Part shown: positions 38,721 to 47,145 of the stretch, in pieces | How the letters are laid out: every line of letters starts with the position of its first letter | How positions within the stretch are numbered: position 1 is the first letter of the stretch | Assembly: GCA_029263895.1 (NCBI GenBank) | Contig: JARIDO010000035.1 | Coordinates: 186,001 to 250,000, forward strand | DNA from: Sporosarcina sp. | Lineage (GTDB): Bacteria > Bacillota > Bacilli > Bacillales_A > Planococcaceae | Direction of reading: 5' to 3' | Length of the DNA: 64,000 nucleotides | Notes under the pieces: model-generated | What the model saw: the letters and a program-made list of their open reading frames with translations, nothing else | What the model was told of the DNA's origin: nothing | Databases searched by the model: none | Program-made: the position numbers and the translations under genes

Positions 38721-39302
38721 TCACTGTTCCTTTCTAATTTCAGAGTCATTCAAAATGTGTTCGTTATAGCAGTCTAAGGAATCTGGATACACTGTTGACT
38801 TTTTCCGCACTAAGTATTGCATCGAATGAACAATACAATCCTTCATTGCTTTGTCTATATTTGTTTTAGCTACTTCTCGTAACTGTTCAACATTGGGAAA
38901 TACACGTCCCGGTTCAACCATATCTGCGACATAGATGAGTTTTTCGAGTGATGACATGTTTGCTCTCCCTGTAGTATGGTAACAGATTGCATTTAAAATA
39001 TCTTCATCATCAATAGAAAATTGTTCTTTTGCAATAAGTGATCCTACTGGTGCATGCCATAATTCGTGATGAAATGAAAATATTTTCTTCTCATGGAGAT
39101 TTTCCATTAACCATTTTTTCAATTCATTTTTCGGCTTACATTTGGCGACATCATGCAACAAGGCTGCTAATTCGGCTTTGCTTTCAGACAAACGATGAGT
39201 TTTTGCCAATTGAATTGCAGTATCAGCAACACGTAAAGAATGTTCATATCTTTCAAGCGTTAACCGTTTAGCAAGTTCGTTTTTAATTACTTCAGGCTTC
39301 AT
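38721..39302 (-). CDS. yqeK: HD-domain hydrolase YqeK (diadenosine tetraphosphatase type)
   Basis: HD-superfamily metal hydrolase; YqeK proteins cleave diadenosine tetraphosphate symmetrically. The 193-residue protein has RYEHSLRVA, ALLHDVAK, FHHELWHAPVG and YHTTGRANMS. The ORF track begins 22 codons earlier; CAGGAGG six bases before ATG 39302 defines the start. It overlaps the nadD end by 11 bases. Confidence 0.93.
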   Translation of the reverse strand: MKPEVIKNELAKRLTLERYEHSLRVADTAIQLAKTHRLSESKAELAALLHDVAKCKPKNELKKWLMENLHEKKIFSFHHELWHAPVGSLIAKEQFSIDDEDILNAICYHTTGRANMSSLEKLIYVADMVEPGRVFPNVEQLREVAKTNIDKAMKDCIVHSMQYLVRKKSTVYPDSLDCYNEHILNDSEIRKEQ

Positions 39303-39861
39303 ATAATTCCTCCTGATGGATATATTGCTCCACCATTTTAGGTAATAACAATTGAACAGTTTCACCATTGTTAAGACGTTTCCTAATCAGTGTTGATGAA
39401 AGATTAATCTGTGGGCTATCAACCATTGTAATTGGAAAAGCGCTCTGTCCAACCGTACCTGGGCGTCCAACACCAACAAATTTAACTATCTTTAATAGTT
39501 CATCAATTTTGTACCATGTAGACAAATTGTCAATCATATCTCCACCAACTATAAAATAAAACTCGCAATCAGCTTCAAGTTTGTTTAACTGTGACATTGT
39601 ATCATACGTATAAGATACGCCACCTCTATCAACTTCGAACGAAGAAACAGTTAGTCCTTGAACTTCTCTCACAGCTATCTCAGTCATAGCAAGCCGTTGT
39701 TCAGCTGTAGCATCACTCGGTCTTCCTTTGTGTGGCGGAATCGCAGTGGGCATTAAACGAACCTCATCGAGACCTAACGCATGTCTAACTTCATTTGCAA
39801 TAATCAAATGACCGAGATGCGGCGGATTAAATGTCCCACCTAATATCCCGACTTTTTTCAT
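39292..39861 (-). CDS. nadD: Nicotinate-nucleotide adenylyltransferase
   Basis: Makes nicotinic acid adenine dinucleotide from NaMN and ATP in NAD synthesis. The 189-residue nucleotidyltransferase shows GGTFNPPHLGH at the N-terminus and the C-terminal SSTLIRKRL. It is followed within the same operon by yqeK. Confidence 0.96.
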   Translation of the reverse strand: MKKVGILGGTFNPPHLGHLIIANEVRHALGLDEVRLMPTAIPPHKGRPSDATAEQRLAMTEIAVREVQGLTVSSFEVDRGGVSYTYDTMSQLNKLEADCEFYFIVGGDMIDNLSTWYKIDELLKIVKFVGVGRPGTVGQSAFPITMVDSPQINLSSTLIRKRLNNGETVQLLLPKMVEQYIHQEELYEA

Positions 39862-39872
39862 AATGTACCCCC

Positions 39873-40163
39873 TTACGGTAATACAATCTTTTTCTTTTCA
39901 ATTGATTCCTTGTATAGCACAATTGTATTGCCGATTATTTGAACAATTTCAATTCCTTCTTGCTCATCCAATTTAGCAGCAATATCATTTTTATCTTCAT
40001 CACAATTTTGAAGTATGTTTACTTTTATTAACTCCTTAGCTTCAAGTGCTTCTTCAATTTGTACAATGACAGATTGAGTCAATCCACTTTTACCAATTTG
40101 AAATAATGGTTGTAAATGATGCGCTTCACTTCTTAAAAAACCTTTTTGTTTACCAGTTAACAT
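39873..40163 (-). CDS. yhbY: RNA-binding protein YhbY/YqeI (CRM domain)
   Basis: Small CRM-domain protein associated with pre-50S ribosomal particles. The 96-residue protein begins MLTGKQKGFLRSEAHHL, with FQIGKSGLT (the CRM GxxG-type loop) and VLYKES near the end. It lies two bases after aroE and just before nadD. Confidence 0.94.
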   Translation of the reverse strand: MLTGKQKGFLRSEAHHLQPLFQIGKSGLTQSVIVQIEEALEAKELIKVNILQNCDEDKNDIAAKLDEQEGIEIVQIIGNTIVLYKESIEKKKIVLP

Positions 40164-40165
40164 AA

Positions 40166-40996
40166 TTATCCTCCAAGTAAAGACCGTATTGTTTTTTTCA
40201 TTGTTACTGTATTAGGTGAAATTGACGTCCACTTAAAAAAAGATAAAGCTCCTTGATGAACAAACATATCTACCCCACTCATCGTTAAAGCCCCTTTACG
40301 TTTAGCTTCTTTCAGAAACTCTGTTTCCAATGGATTATAAATAATATCACACACAATTGTTCCAGCAACTAGCTGATCTAGTTCTATCGGCATTCCAGCT
40401 TGTCCATGCATCATACCGACGTCAGTTGTCTGAATAATAACTTCATACTTAGTTAAATTCGATTGCGCTTCATGTAAGGAAATTGCGGTTGCATTGTCGA
40501 CAGTTTCAACAAGACGTTGGGCTTTGTGCTTAGTACGATTAGCGACAGTAATTGATTCATTGCCTGCGTTACGCAATGCGTAAACAATACCACGAGCAGC
40601 CCCTCCAGCGCCAATAACTAATATCTTTTTTGCTTTAAATTCAATATCATTAAAAACTTCTGTTAATGCATTCACAAAGCCCTCTCCATCTGTGTTTGCA
40701 CCTATTAAAGTTCCGTCTTCCTTTACTCTTACAGTATTCACTGCATTCATAATCGTTGCAGAAGGCTCTAGAGCATCTAAGTATGGAATAATCGCTGATT
40801 TATGTGGAATGGTTACGTTCCAACCTGAACACCCTAGATTTCTAAGATTCTCAACTGTGTCACCTAAGTTACAACTCCGAACATGCAGTGGTATATAGGT
40901 CGCGTCAATCTCATTTTCAACAAACCACTTATCGTGCATGATAGGTGATTTTGATTGTTCAATTGGATCACCAATGACAGCATACCATTTTTTCAC
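40166..40996 (-). CDS. aroE: Shikimate dehydrogenase
   Basis: NADPH-dependent reduction of 3-dehydroshikimate in aromatic amino acid synthesis. The 276-residue protein has SKSPIMHDKWF and NVTIPHKSAI (shikimate site with catalytic Lys), ANTDGEGF (catalytic Asp), the Rossmann motif GAGGAARGI and VDMFVHQGALSF. Confidence 0.96.
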   Translation of the reverse strand: MKKWYAVIGDPIEQSKSPIMHDKWFVENEIDATYIPLHVRSCNLGDTVENLRNLGCSGWNVTIPHKSAIIPYLDALEPSATIMNAVNTVRVKEDGTLIGANTDGEGFVNALTEVFNDIEFKAKKILVIGAGGAARGIVYALRNAGNESITVANRTKHKAQRLVETVDNATAISLHEAQSNLTKYEVIIQTTDVGMMHGQAGMPIELDQLVAGTIVCDIIYNPLETEFLKEAKRKGALTMSGVDMFVHQGALSFFKWTSISPNTVTMKKTIRSLLGG

Positions 40997-41008
40997 TTCA
41001 TCGCCCCT

Positions 41009-42109
41009 TTAAATCAAAGATGGTCGAACGACTACATCCACGCCACGTGGCGCATGTACAGCAACTATGACGTTCGGATGTTGAATCGTTATCCAGCCTA
41101 AACCTGAAATCACTAAATCAGTTTTGCCGTTCTTCACTGAAAACTCGTGACGAACCAATGGTGGCATCTGTTCGATTGATTGTGCAGATGGTGGAGATAA
41201 AAGTCCGCCAAGATGCTTTTCATATAAAGCTTCAGCATTTGAAAGTTTTGTACGATGAATTTCTAACGCATTTGATACATGGATTGTAAACGATGATCGC
41301 TCCCCCGAGATGAAGTCGAATCTAGCAAGACCTGCAATGAACAAAGTTTGCTCTGCATTTAACTGAAATACTTTTGGTTTTAACTCTTTCTTTGGTGTTA
41401 TCGCTTTTAAATCAGTAGCGTCTAAATGATGAGCAATTTGATGATTGTTTATAATTCCTGGTGTATCATAAATAGCTTTCCCATCATCAAGTGGGATTTC
41501 AACTAAATCGAGTGTAGTTCCCGGGAAATGTGATGTTGTTATGACTTCATCAATACCTGTCACATTTTTAATAATTCGATTGATAAATGTGGATTTCCCA
41601 ACATTTGTACAACCGACAACAAAAACATCTTTGCCTTTGCGTAGACTATCAATTTTTTCGAGCGCTTCTGGAACACCTTGCCCTTTATGTGCAGAAACCA
41701 GCAATACATCAACGGGTTTCAATCCAAGTTTCACCGCTTCTGCTCGCATCCAATTAATTAACTTATTCGGGTTCAATGCTTTCGGTAAGACATCTGCTTT
41801 ATTCCCGATTAGTAAAATATCCTTTTTCCCAACAAATCGTTGAAGCCCATTAATCCAACTGCCATTAAAATCAAATATATCGATAATTTTAACGACGAGT
41901 CCGTCCCTTTCACCAATGCCATTCAAAATTTTAAGAAAATCATCACCTGATAACGAAACGGGTTGTAAAACATTATAGTTCCTTAACTTAAAACATCGCT
42001 GGCAGATTACTTCTTCCTTCTCAAGTGAAGCAATCGGTGCATACCCTTCCGCTTTTATATCTTCCGTTTGGATAGTTATCCCGCAACCTATACATTTCAA
42101 CTCTTCCAC
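41009..42109 (-). CDS. yqeH: Ribosome biogenesis GTPase YqeH
   Basis: Circularly permuted GTPase required for 30S assembly. The 366-residue protein has an N-terminal zinc finger (CIGCG and CQRCF), then G4 NKADV, G1 GCTNVGKST near residue 165 and G3 DTPG in the permuted order. The ORF-track TTG start is upstream of the SD; GGGAGG seven bases before GTG 42109 sets the start. It begins two bases after yqeG ends. Confidence 0.95.
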   Translation of the reverse strand: MEELKCIGCGITIQTEDIKAEGYAPIASLEKEEVICQRCFKLRNYNVLQPVSLSGDDFLKILNGIGERDGLVVKIIDIFDFNGSWINGLQRFVGKKDILLIGNKADVLPKALNPNKLINWMRAEAVKLGLKPVDVLLVSAHKGQGVPEALEKIDSLRKGKDVFVVGCTNVGKSTFINRIIKNVTGIDEVITTSHFPGTTLDLVEIPLDDGKAIYDTPGIINNHQIAHHLDATDLKAITPKKELKPKVFQLNAEQTLFIAGLARFDFISGERSSFTIHVSNALEIHRTKLSNAEALYEKHLGGLLSPPSAQSIEQMPPLVRHEFSVKNGKTDLVISGLGWITIQHPNVIVAVHAPRGVDVVVRPSLI

Positions 42110-42111
42110 AA

Positions 42112-42627
42112 TTAATCCTCCCAATGAATCATTCCACGACGTTTTAACGATGCCATAATACGTCTTTCGAGCATCCGATTAAACTTCGTGATAAAACCAT
42201 CTGATTTTGCAACAGGAACTACTAAGATTGTATGTAAGCCACTACGATTACCACCAAATATATCTGTCATCATCTGATCACCAATCATGACAACTTCATC
42301 TTTTTCAAACGCTAAACTTTTTAAGGCTTTATAAAATGATTTTTTTAATGGCTTGCGTGCTTGACATATATATGGGATTTCTAATGGTCCACAAAATGAT
42401 TTAACTCGAAACTCTTTATTGTTTGAAACAATCATCACTTGGATACCGGCATTTTTCATTTGTAACATCCATTCAACAATCTCTGGTGTTGCTTCAGGAC
42501 GGTCCCATTCGACAAGCGTATTATCAAGATCTGTAATCACTGCTTTAATGCCTTTATCAATTAACGTCTGTGGGGTTATGTGAAAAATGTCCTTAACAAA
42601 CTCATCCGGTAAAAAATTCTTATACAT
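42112..42627 (-). CDS. yqeG: HAD-family phosphatase YqeG
   Basis: HAD superfamily hydrolase, subfamily IIIA, 171 residues. Motif I is TDLDNTLVEW, motif II VSNNKE and motif III GDQMMTDIFGG. Substrate not established. It is first in the yqeG-yqeH-aroE-yhbY-nadD-yqeK-rsfS-yqeM run and divergent from sigK. Confidence 0.93.
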   Translation of the reverse strand: MYKNFLPDEFVKDIFHITPQTLIDKGIKAVITDLDNTLVEWDRPEATPEIVEWMLQMKNAGIQVMIVSNNKEFRVKSFCGPLEIPYICQARKPLKKSFYKALKSLAFEKDEVVMIGDQMMTDIFGGNRSGLHTILVVPVAKSDGFITKFNRMLERRIMASLKRRGMIHWED

Positions 42628-42717
42628 TTAATTCACTCCGATTATTTTCTAATGATGACCCGATTATAGCACAAGATAGCCTAAAACACGCACAGATACT
42701 TACTTTATTTAGTCTGT

Positions 42718-42745
42718 ATAGGGACAGGATATGTCCGCATATGCT
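42718..42745 (+). promoter_or_regulatory. Candidate sigma-E promoter of sigK with an inverted repeat in the spacer
   Basis: ATA at 42718-42720, a 17-base spacer and CATATGCT (fits CATANNNT). The spacer holds GGACA, five bases, TGTCC at 42722-42736. sigK is under sigma-E with SpoIIID in B. subtilis. Confidence 0.5.
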
Positions 42746-42773
42746 GACTTACAACGACACAGGAGGTGACCCG

Positions 42774-43475
42774 ATGAGCGGGTTTGTCATGGCGCTGATA
42801 CAGCTATGGCTCGAAGTTCCTGCAGTGCTCGGATACATTCGAGGGCAAGCTTTCCAACGACCTTTATCAAAGGAAGAAGAAGCGGCTTGTTTAGAACGTT
42901 TAGCAAATGGTGACGAGGATGCAAGAGATGAATTAATTGAGCGTAACATGCGTCTTGTTGCACATATCGTAAAAAAATTCCATCCAAAACACGAACTATT
43001 AGACGATTACATTTCAATAGGTACTATCGGTTTAATGAAAGCCGTCAATAGTTTCACACCTGAACGCAAAACGAAGCTAGCAACGTATGCTGCTCGATGT
43101 ATTGAAAACGAAATTCTAATGTTTCTTAGAACACAGAAAAAAGTTCAAAAAGACGTTTCTCTCTTTGACCCCATCGGTATGGATAAAGATGGGCAATCGT
43201 TACAAATTGCTGATTTGCTCCAAACAGACGACATAACACCTGTAGACGAAGTCGAACAAAAGGAAAGAAAAGAAAGGCTTTATCGTCATTTAGGAAAACT
43301 TGACTCTCGAGAACTTGAAATCATTCAAAGACGATATGGCTTGTTAGATGATCAACCAATGACACAAAAGGAAATTGCTGAACAACTGGATATTTCAAGA
43401 AGTTACGTTTCGAGGATTGAAAAAAGAGCAATCGTAAAATTATATCAGTTATTCAAACATGAATATAACGATTAA
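42774..43475 (+). CDS. sigK: RNA polymerase sporulation sigma factor SigK (pro-sigma-K), uninterrupted
   Basis: Late mother-cell sigma factor. The 233-residue protein starts with a hydrophobic pro-sequence (FVMALIQLWLEVPAVLG) that SpoIVFB removes, followed by YIRGQAF where the mature protein should begin. Region 2 shows LVAHIVKKF, LISIGTIGL-like DYISIGTIGLMK and KLATYAARCIENEI; region 4 ends ISRSYVSRIEKRA. AGGAGGTGA four bases before ATG 42774 sets the start (ORF track 11 codons early). The gene is continuous, without the skin element that splits it in B. subtilis. Confidence 0.96.
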   Translation: MSGFVMALIQLWLEVPAVLGYIRGQAFQRPLSKEEEAACLERLANGDEDARDELIERNMRLVAHIVKKFHPKHELLDDYISIGTIGLMKAVNSFTPERKTKLATYAARCIENEILMFLRTQKKVQKDVSLFDPIGMDKDGQSLQIADLLQTDDITPVDEVEQKERKERLYRHLGKLDSRELEIIQRRYGLLDDQPMTQKEIAEQLDISRSYVSRIEKRAIVKLYQLFKHEYND

Positions 43476-43526
43476 AAAGACGTTTCCAAGGGGAAGAGAT
43501 CCCTACAATGGAAACGCCTCTTTTTA
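43474..43526 (+). terminator. Terminator after sigK
   Basis: AAAGACGTTTCC pairs with GGAAACGCCTCTTT-type sequence, with an inner AGGGGA/TCCCT stem, then a T run at 43520-43525. It is also next to the stop of the small minus-strand ORF. Confidence 0.8.
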
Positions 43527-43534
43527 TCTGTTTT

Positions 43535-43621
43535 TTAATCAGCTTTAACCTCACGGGAAATGAAAACAACAATTACAGAACTAATAATGAAAACGCCACC
43601 CATTAGCAAAAACAGCTCCAT
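43535..43621 (-). CDS. 28-residue putative membrane peptide
   Basis: Too short for the ORF track. From ATG 43621 the minus strand encodes MELFLLMGGVFIISSVIVVF followed by ISREVKAD and a stop. A very good SD, GAAGGAGG, lies eight bases upstream. The peptide is a single hydrophobic helix with a charged C-terminal end. It lies between sigK (convergent) and mtnN. I do not recognise a family. Confidence 0.65.
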   Translation of the reverse strand: MELFLLMGGVFIISSVIVVFISREVKAD

Positions 43622-43683
43622 TTTGTGACCCTCCTTCACAACAAATATGTATGATTCAATCATACATCTATCTTATCACGGAT

Positions 43684-44379
43684 TCATTTAAATTTCGATA
43701 ACGCTTTTAAGACAACATCTGTTGAATGTTGAGCAGCAATAGGCAAAAACTCATCAAAACTTAATGATGACTGCTTTCCTGCAATATCAGACAATGCACG
43801 AATAACGACAAAAGGTGTTCCGAATTGATGGCATACTTGAGCAACTGCGGCTGCTTCCATTTCTGCAGCAATCATCGTTGGAAATTGCTCTCTAACTTGT
43901 TCTACATAATTTGAATCACTCATAAACGTATCGCCAGAAGCAATTAAACCAGTCGTATGAGCGTGTCTACCTACCTCATCAACTGCAGCGCGTGCAATAT
44001 CAACTAATGCAGGGTCTGCAATATAGGCAGCCGGATGACCAGGTACTTGACCAATTTCATATCCAAAAGCAGTTACATCAACATCATGATGACGCACTTC
44101 ATTAGAGATAACTACCGTACCGATTTCTAATGATTCTTTAAAGCCACCAGCAGATCCTGTATTTAAAACGACGTCTGGATTAAATTTCGTTAGTAGTATT
44201 GTAGTTGCGATCGCCGCATTTACTTTACCGATACCACTTTTTACTAAGATAACATCGCGATTAACGATTTGTCCTTCTATAAACTCACAGCCTGCGATTT
44301 CGGTTAGTGTTGGCGTTGTAATTTCTTTACGAAGTAATTCTACTTCTTCTTCCATCGCACCAATAATTGCGATTTTCAT
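43684..44379 (-). CDS. mtnN: 5'-methylthioadenosine/S-adenosylhomocysteine nucleosidase
   Basis: Hydrolyses MTA and SAH to adenine and the thio-ribose product, in methionine salvage and removal of a methyltransferase inhibitor. The 231-residue protein shows IGAMEEEVELL, NTGSAGGF, AEMEAAAVAQVC and the catalytic Asp in RALSDIA. Confidence 0.97.
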   Translation of the reverse strand: MKIAIIGAMEEEVELLRKEITTPTLTEIAGCEFIEGQIVNRDVILVKSGIGKVNAAIATTILLTKFNPDVVLNTGSAGGFKESLEIGTVVISNEVRHHDVDVTAFGYEIGQVPGHPAAYIADPALVDIARAAVDEVGRHAHTTGLIASGDTFMSDSNYVEQVREQFPTMIAAEMEAAAVAQVCHQFGTPFVVIRALSDIAGKQSSLSFDEFLPIAAQHSTDVVLKALSKFK

Positions 44380-44417
44380 CGTTATCTCTCCAATTCTTTT
44401 TATAAAATTACTACGAG

Positions 44418-45092
44418 TTAATAACTATTCTCTAATGTTGTCAAAACTTCTTTTTTTATAGGTTTCCAACCTTCGCCGTCAACCCATTCAATATATACCC
44501 TATATTTTTCTTTTTTGTCTAGTGTTGAAACGACTCCGATTGCACTTTGTGGACCGCCACCATTTTTAATTCTATGAAATATCATTGATTTGATAGGTAA
44601 CCCTGTAGCATACGCCAATGCATCTTTCTTCTCGTTATAATCAATTGCACCCTCAGCGTATACAGACACATGTTCACCTGTTTGTGCTGTACCTATCGGT
44701 TCCCATGATGTATCTACAATGGACTCCGAGACTATTTCATCTTCGGATGCGAGTGTCGTAACTTTTCCTGGATTTTCTGAAACTTGAGTGCCATTAACTT
44801 CTTCTGACGATTTATCAGAAGCATCCTCATTAGCATCTTTTTCAGTCTTTTTATTTTTCAAAGCTTTTTCTTTAGACTTTGATTGGTCACCTTCCTTACT
44901 GACACCAATCGTTGAATCTTTCTCACTTAGCTGTTCGACTTTTTTAGCATCTTTCATATTAAAAACGATTATTACTCCAACTACTATAATGAGTATCGTA
45001 ACAACAGCAATCATCGTATTTAAAATACTGTTAGATTTATTTCGTCTTCTTTTACGACCAATTCTTGAAAAATCAGGTTCGCGTTCATTCAT
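44418..45092 (-). CDS. yrrS: YrrS family protein (DUF1510), membrane anchored
   Basis: The 224-residue protein has a basic N-terminus (RIGRKRRRNKSN), one membrane helix (MIAVVTILIIVVGVIIVF), a Lys/Glu/Ser-rich linker and a C-terminal folded domain with EWVDGEGWKPIKKE. Position between greA and mtnN matches B. subtilis yrrS, where it is linked to the cell-wall gene pbpI; no pbpI is seen here. Function unknown. Confidence 0.85.
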   Translation of the reverse strand: MNEREPDFSRIGRKRRRNKSNSILNTMIAVVTILIIVVGVIIVFNMKDAKKVEQLSEKDSTIGVSKEGDQSKSKEKALKNKKTEKDANEDASDKSSEEVNGTQVSENPGKVTTLASEDEIVSESIVDTSWEPIGTAQTGEHVSVYAEGAIDYNEKKDALAYATGLPIKSMIFHRIKNGGGPQSAIGVVSTLDKKEKYRVYIEWVDGEGWKPIKKEVLTTLENSY

Positions 45093-45166
45093 GTATGATC
45101 AACTCCCCTTCGTTTAGTGATGTCTTGCGTAAGAACTTTCATGTTACGTAGTGGTTCAAAAGTGAA

Positions 45167-45194
45167 AAACCGCCTTCATATAAGAAGGCGGTCT
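45167..45194 (-). terminator. Terminator after greA
   Basis: GACCGCCTTC pairs with GAAGGCGGTTTTT around TTATAT on the minus strand, 11 bases after the greA stop. Confidence 0.93.
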
Positions 45195-45204
45195 TATCGG
45201 TTAA

Positions 45205-45681
45205 TCATTTAATGCCTAGTATAGTTACCGACATTTCTCCACCCGGGGTTACAATTCTTACTTCATCCCCTTTTGAACGACCAAGAAGCGCTTTCGCTAT
45301 TGGTGAATCATTTGAAATTAACCCTTCAACAGGATTAGCTTCTGCAGAACCGACTATTGTGTACGTTTCCTCATCGCCGTTTGGTAATTCTTTGAATGTT
45401 ACTGTTTTACCTAGACGAACTTCATCCGTATTCAGTTCATCTTCTGTTATGATAACAGCGTTCCGAATCATCCCTTCAAGTGTAGAAATCTTTCCTTCTA
45501 CAAATGCTTGGTCTTCTTTAGCTGAATCATATTCAGAGTTCTCAGATAAATCTCCGTAACTTCTTGCAATTTTAATACGTTCTACAACTTCTTTACGTTT
45601 AACCGTCTTTAATAATTCTAGTTCTTCTTCGAGCTTCACTTTACCAGAAGCCGTCATAGGAAATTTCTTTTCAGTAATCAT
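45205..45681 (-). CDS. greA: Transcription elongation factor GreA
   Basis: Stimulates transcript cleavage by backtracked RNA polymerase. The 158-residue protein has the N-terminal coiled coil with acidic tip residues ([20 protein letters not shown]) and the C-terminal FKBP-like domain ([15 protein letters not shown]). The ORF track starts ten codons earlier; GAGGAGTG eight bases before ATG 45681 sets MITEKKFPM. Confidence 0.97.
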   Translation of the reverse strand: MITEKKFPMTASGKVKLEEELELLKTVKRKEVVERIKIARSYGDLSENSEYDSAKEDQAFVEGKISTLEGMIRNAVIITEDELNTDEVRLGKTVTFKELPNGDEETYTIVGSAEANPVEGLISNDSPIAKALLGRSKGDEVRIVTPGGEMSVTILGIK

Positions 45682-45711
45682 TTCATATCCACTCCTCAAA
45701 TTGCTGTTCAT

Positions 45712-45751
45712 AAAAATACTATGCCGCTCCTATAGCAGGTATGCGACATAG
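45712..45751 (-). terminator. Hairpin between udk and greA
   Basis: CTATGTCGC and GCGGCATAG pair at eight of nine positions, followed by TATTTTTATG. It lies about 35 bases after the udk stop. Confidence 0.6.
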
Positions 45752-45784
45752 ATTCCTTATATATCAAATTCTGTCACCATTATA

Positions 45785-46423
45785 TTACAGTTCAGAATTA
45801 GATTCAAGAATTGTTTTTATTTTCGTAACCATGAGATCAATTGCAACCTCATTATGGCCACCCTCCGGAATAATAATGTCTGCATATTTCTTTGTAGGTT
45901 CAATAAACTGATTATGCATAGGACGAACAACTGACATATATTGATCGATGACAGATTCAATCGTTCTACCTCTTTCATTCAAATCCCGCATTATCCTTCT
46001 AATAATACGCAAGTCTGCATCGGTATCTACAAACAATTTAATATCCATTAACTCCCGAAGACGTGCGTCTTCTAACACAAGTATGCCTTCGAGTATAATT
46101 ACATCTTTTGGTGCAATGATAACCGTTTCTTCTGCTCTCGTGTGCAAAGAGTAATCATAAACTGGTTTTTCAATCTTTGTCCGATTTAATAACATTTGAA
46201 TATGTTTGATTAACAAATCCGTATCGAATGCTAAAGGCTGATCATAATTTGTTTCTAGCCTTTGAGCAAATTCTAGATGCGATTGATCTTTATAATAATA
46301 ATCTTGTTCAATGACAACGACCGAGTGCTCTTTAAACACATCATATATAGAGTTTGTCACACTGGTTTTACCTGATCCAGAACCACCAGCGATACCGATG
46401 ACAAGAGGCTTTTTTGTATGCAT
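45785..46423 (-). CDS. udk: Uridine kinase
   Basis: Phosphorylates uridine and cytidine in pyrimidine salvage. The 212-residue P-loop kinase shows [34 protein letters not shown] and [12 protein letters not shown]. Confidence 0.97.
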   Translation of the reverse strand: MHTKKPLVIGIAGGSGSGKTSVTNSIYDVFKEHSVVVIEQDYYYKDQSHLEFAQRLETNYDQPLAFDTDLLIKHIQMLLNRTKIEKPVYDYSLHTRAEETVIIAPKDVIILEGILVLEDARLRELMDIKLFVDTDADLRIIRRIMRDLNERGRTIESVIDQYMSVVRPMHNQFIEPTKKYADIIIPEGGHNEVAIDLMVTKIKTILESNSEL

Positions 46424-46444
46424 GAAACGACTCTCCTAATTGTG

Positions 46445-46475
46445 GAAAAATCCCATTAGAACGGGATACCAACTA
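46445..46475 (-). terminator. Short terminator after trmR
   Basis: ATCCC pairs with GGGAT, followed by TTTTTC on the minus strand. It lies some 15 bases after the trmR stop. Confidence 0.5.
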
Positions 46476-46483
46476 TCTCTTTT

Positions 46484-47119
46484 TTATTTTTTAACAGCAA
46501 TTAAAATACCATCACCGACAGGCAATAACGATGTCTCATATTCTGGATTAAGCAAAATCCATTTTGTAAATTCTTTTAGATTCCGAATCATTGTTCGATT
46601 ACGTTTTGGCAGCTTTGCATCTTCAATTAAAACCGCACCATGCATGAACATATTATCACAGTATATAATACCACCTGTTTTAACAAATGGAGCATATTTT
46701 TCAAAAAAACGTTTATATTGCCCTTTTGCCGCATCAATGAAAAGCGCATCAAATTCAACTTCTAGATGTTCATTAGAAGTGAGTTCGAGTGCGTCTGCTT
46801 CAATTATAAAGATTCTTTCTTGAAATTCTTTTTGTATAATATATTCAACTGCTTTTTTGTAACGTTCCGCGTCTCTTTCAATCGTGACAATCGTCGCTTC
46901 TGGTAGCCGATCTGCAATACGTATCGCAGAATAACCAATCGCACTCCCAATTTCCAGTATTCTCTTAGGTTGTTGAATTCGTAAAAGACTAATAAATGTA
47001 TCTATTCCAAGACGGTCCATAATCGGCACATGATGTTCGCTTGCGTAATTTTCCATGTCATCAATGATTGGATCTGATACTGATTGGAAACTTTCCATGT
47101 ATTGTCTATAACTCTCCAT
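46484..47119 (-). CDS. trmR: tRNA 5-hydroxyuridine O-methyltransferase TrmR (O-methyltransferase family)
   Basis: B. subtilis TrmR (YrrM) methylates ho5U34 to mo5U34 in tRNAs. This 211-residue class I methyltransferase has RILEIGSAIGYSAIRIA (SAM site), FDALFIDAAKGQY (metal Asp) and GGIIYCDNMFMHG. It lies between mltG and udk. The two U32-family genes (yrrN, yrrO) that supply the hydroxylation step in B. subtilis and sit at this locus are absent, so the substrate must come from another route. Confidence 0.9.
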   Translation of the reverse strand: MESYRQYMESFQSVSDPIIDDMENYASEHHVPIMDRLGIDTFISLLRIQQPKRILEIGSAIGYSAIRIADRLPEATIVTIERDAERYKKAVEYIIQKEFQERIFIIEADALELTSNEHLEVEFDALFIDAAKGQYKRFFEKYAPFVKTGGIIYCDNMFMHGAVLIEDAKLPKRNRTMIRNLKEFTKWILLNPEYETSLLPVGDGILIAVKK

Positions 47120-47145
47120 CTATTTTTCTCCTGTTCAATTCATCA

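Noticed and set aside
46440-46823. 127-codon plus-strand ORF overlapping trmR
   Set aside because: Antisense to the conserved methyltransferase core.
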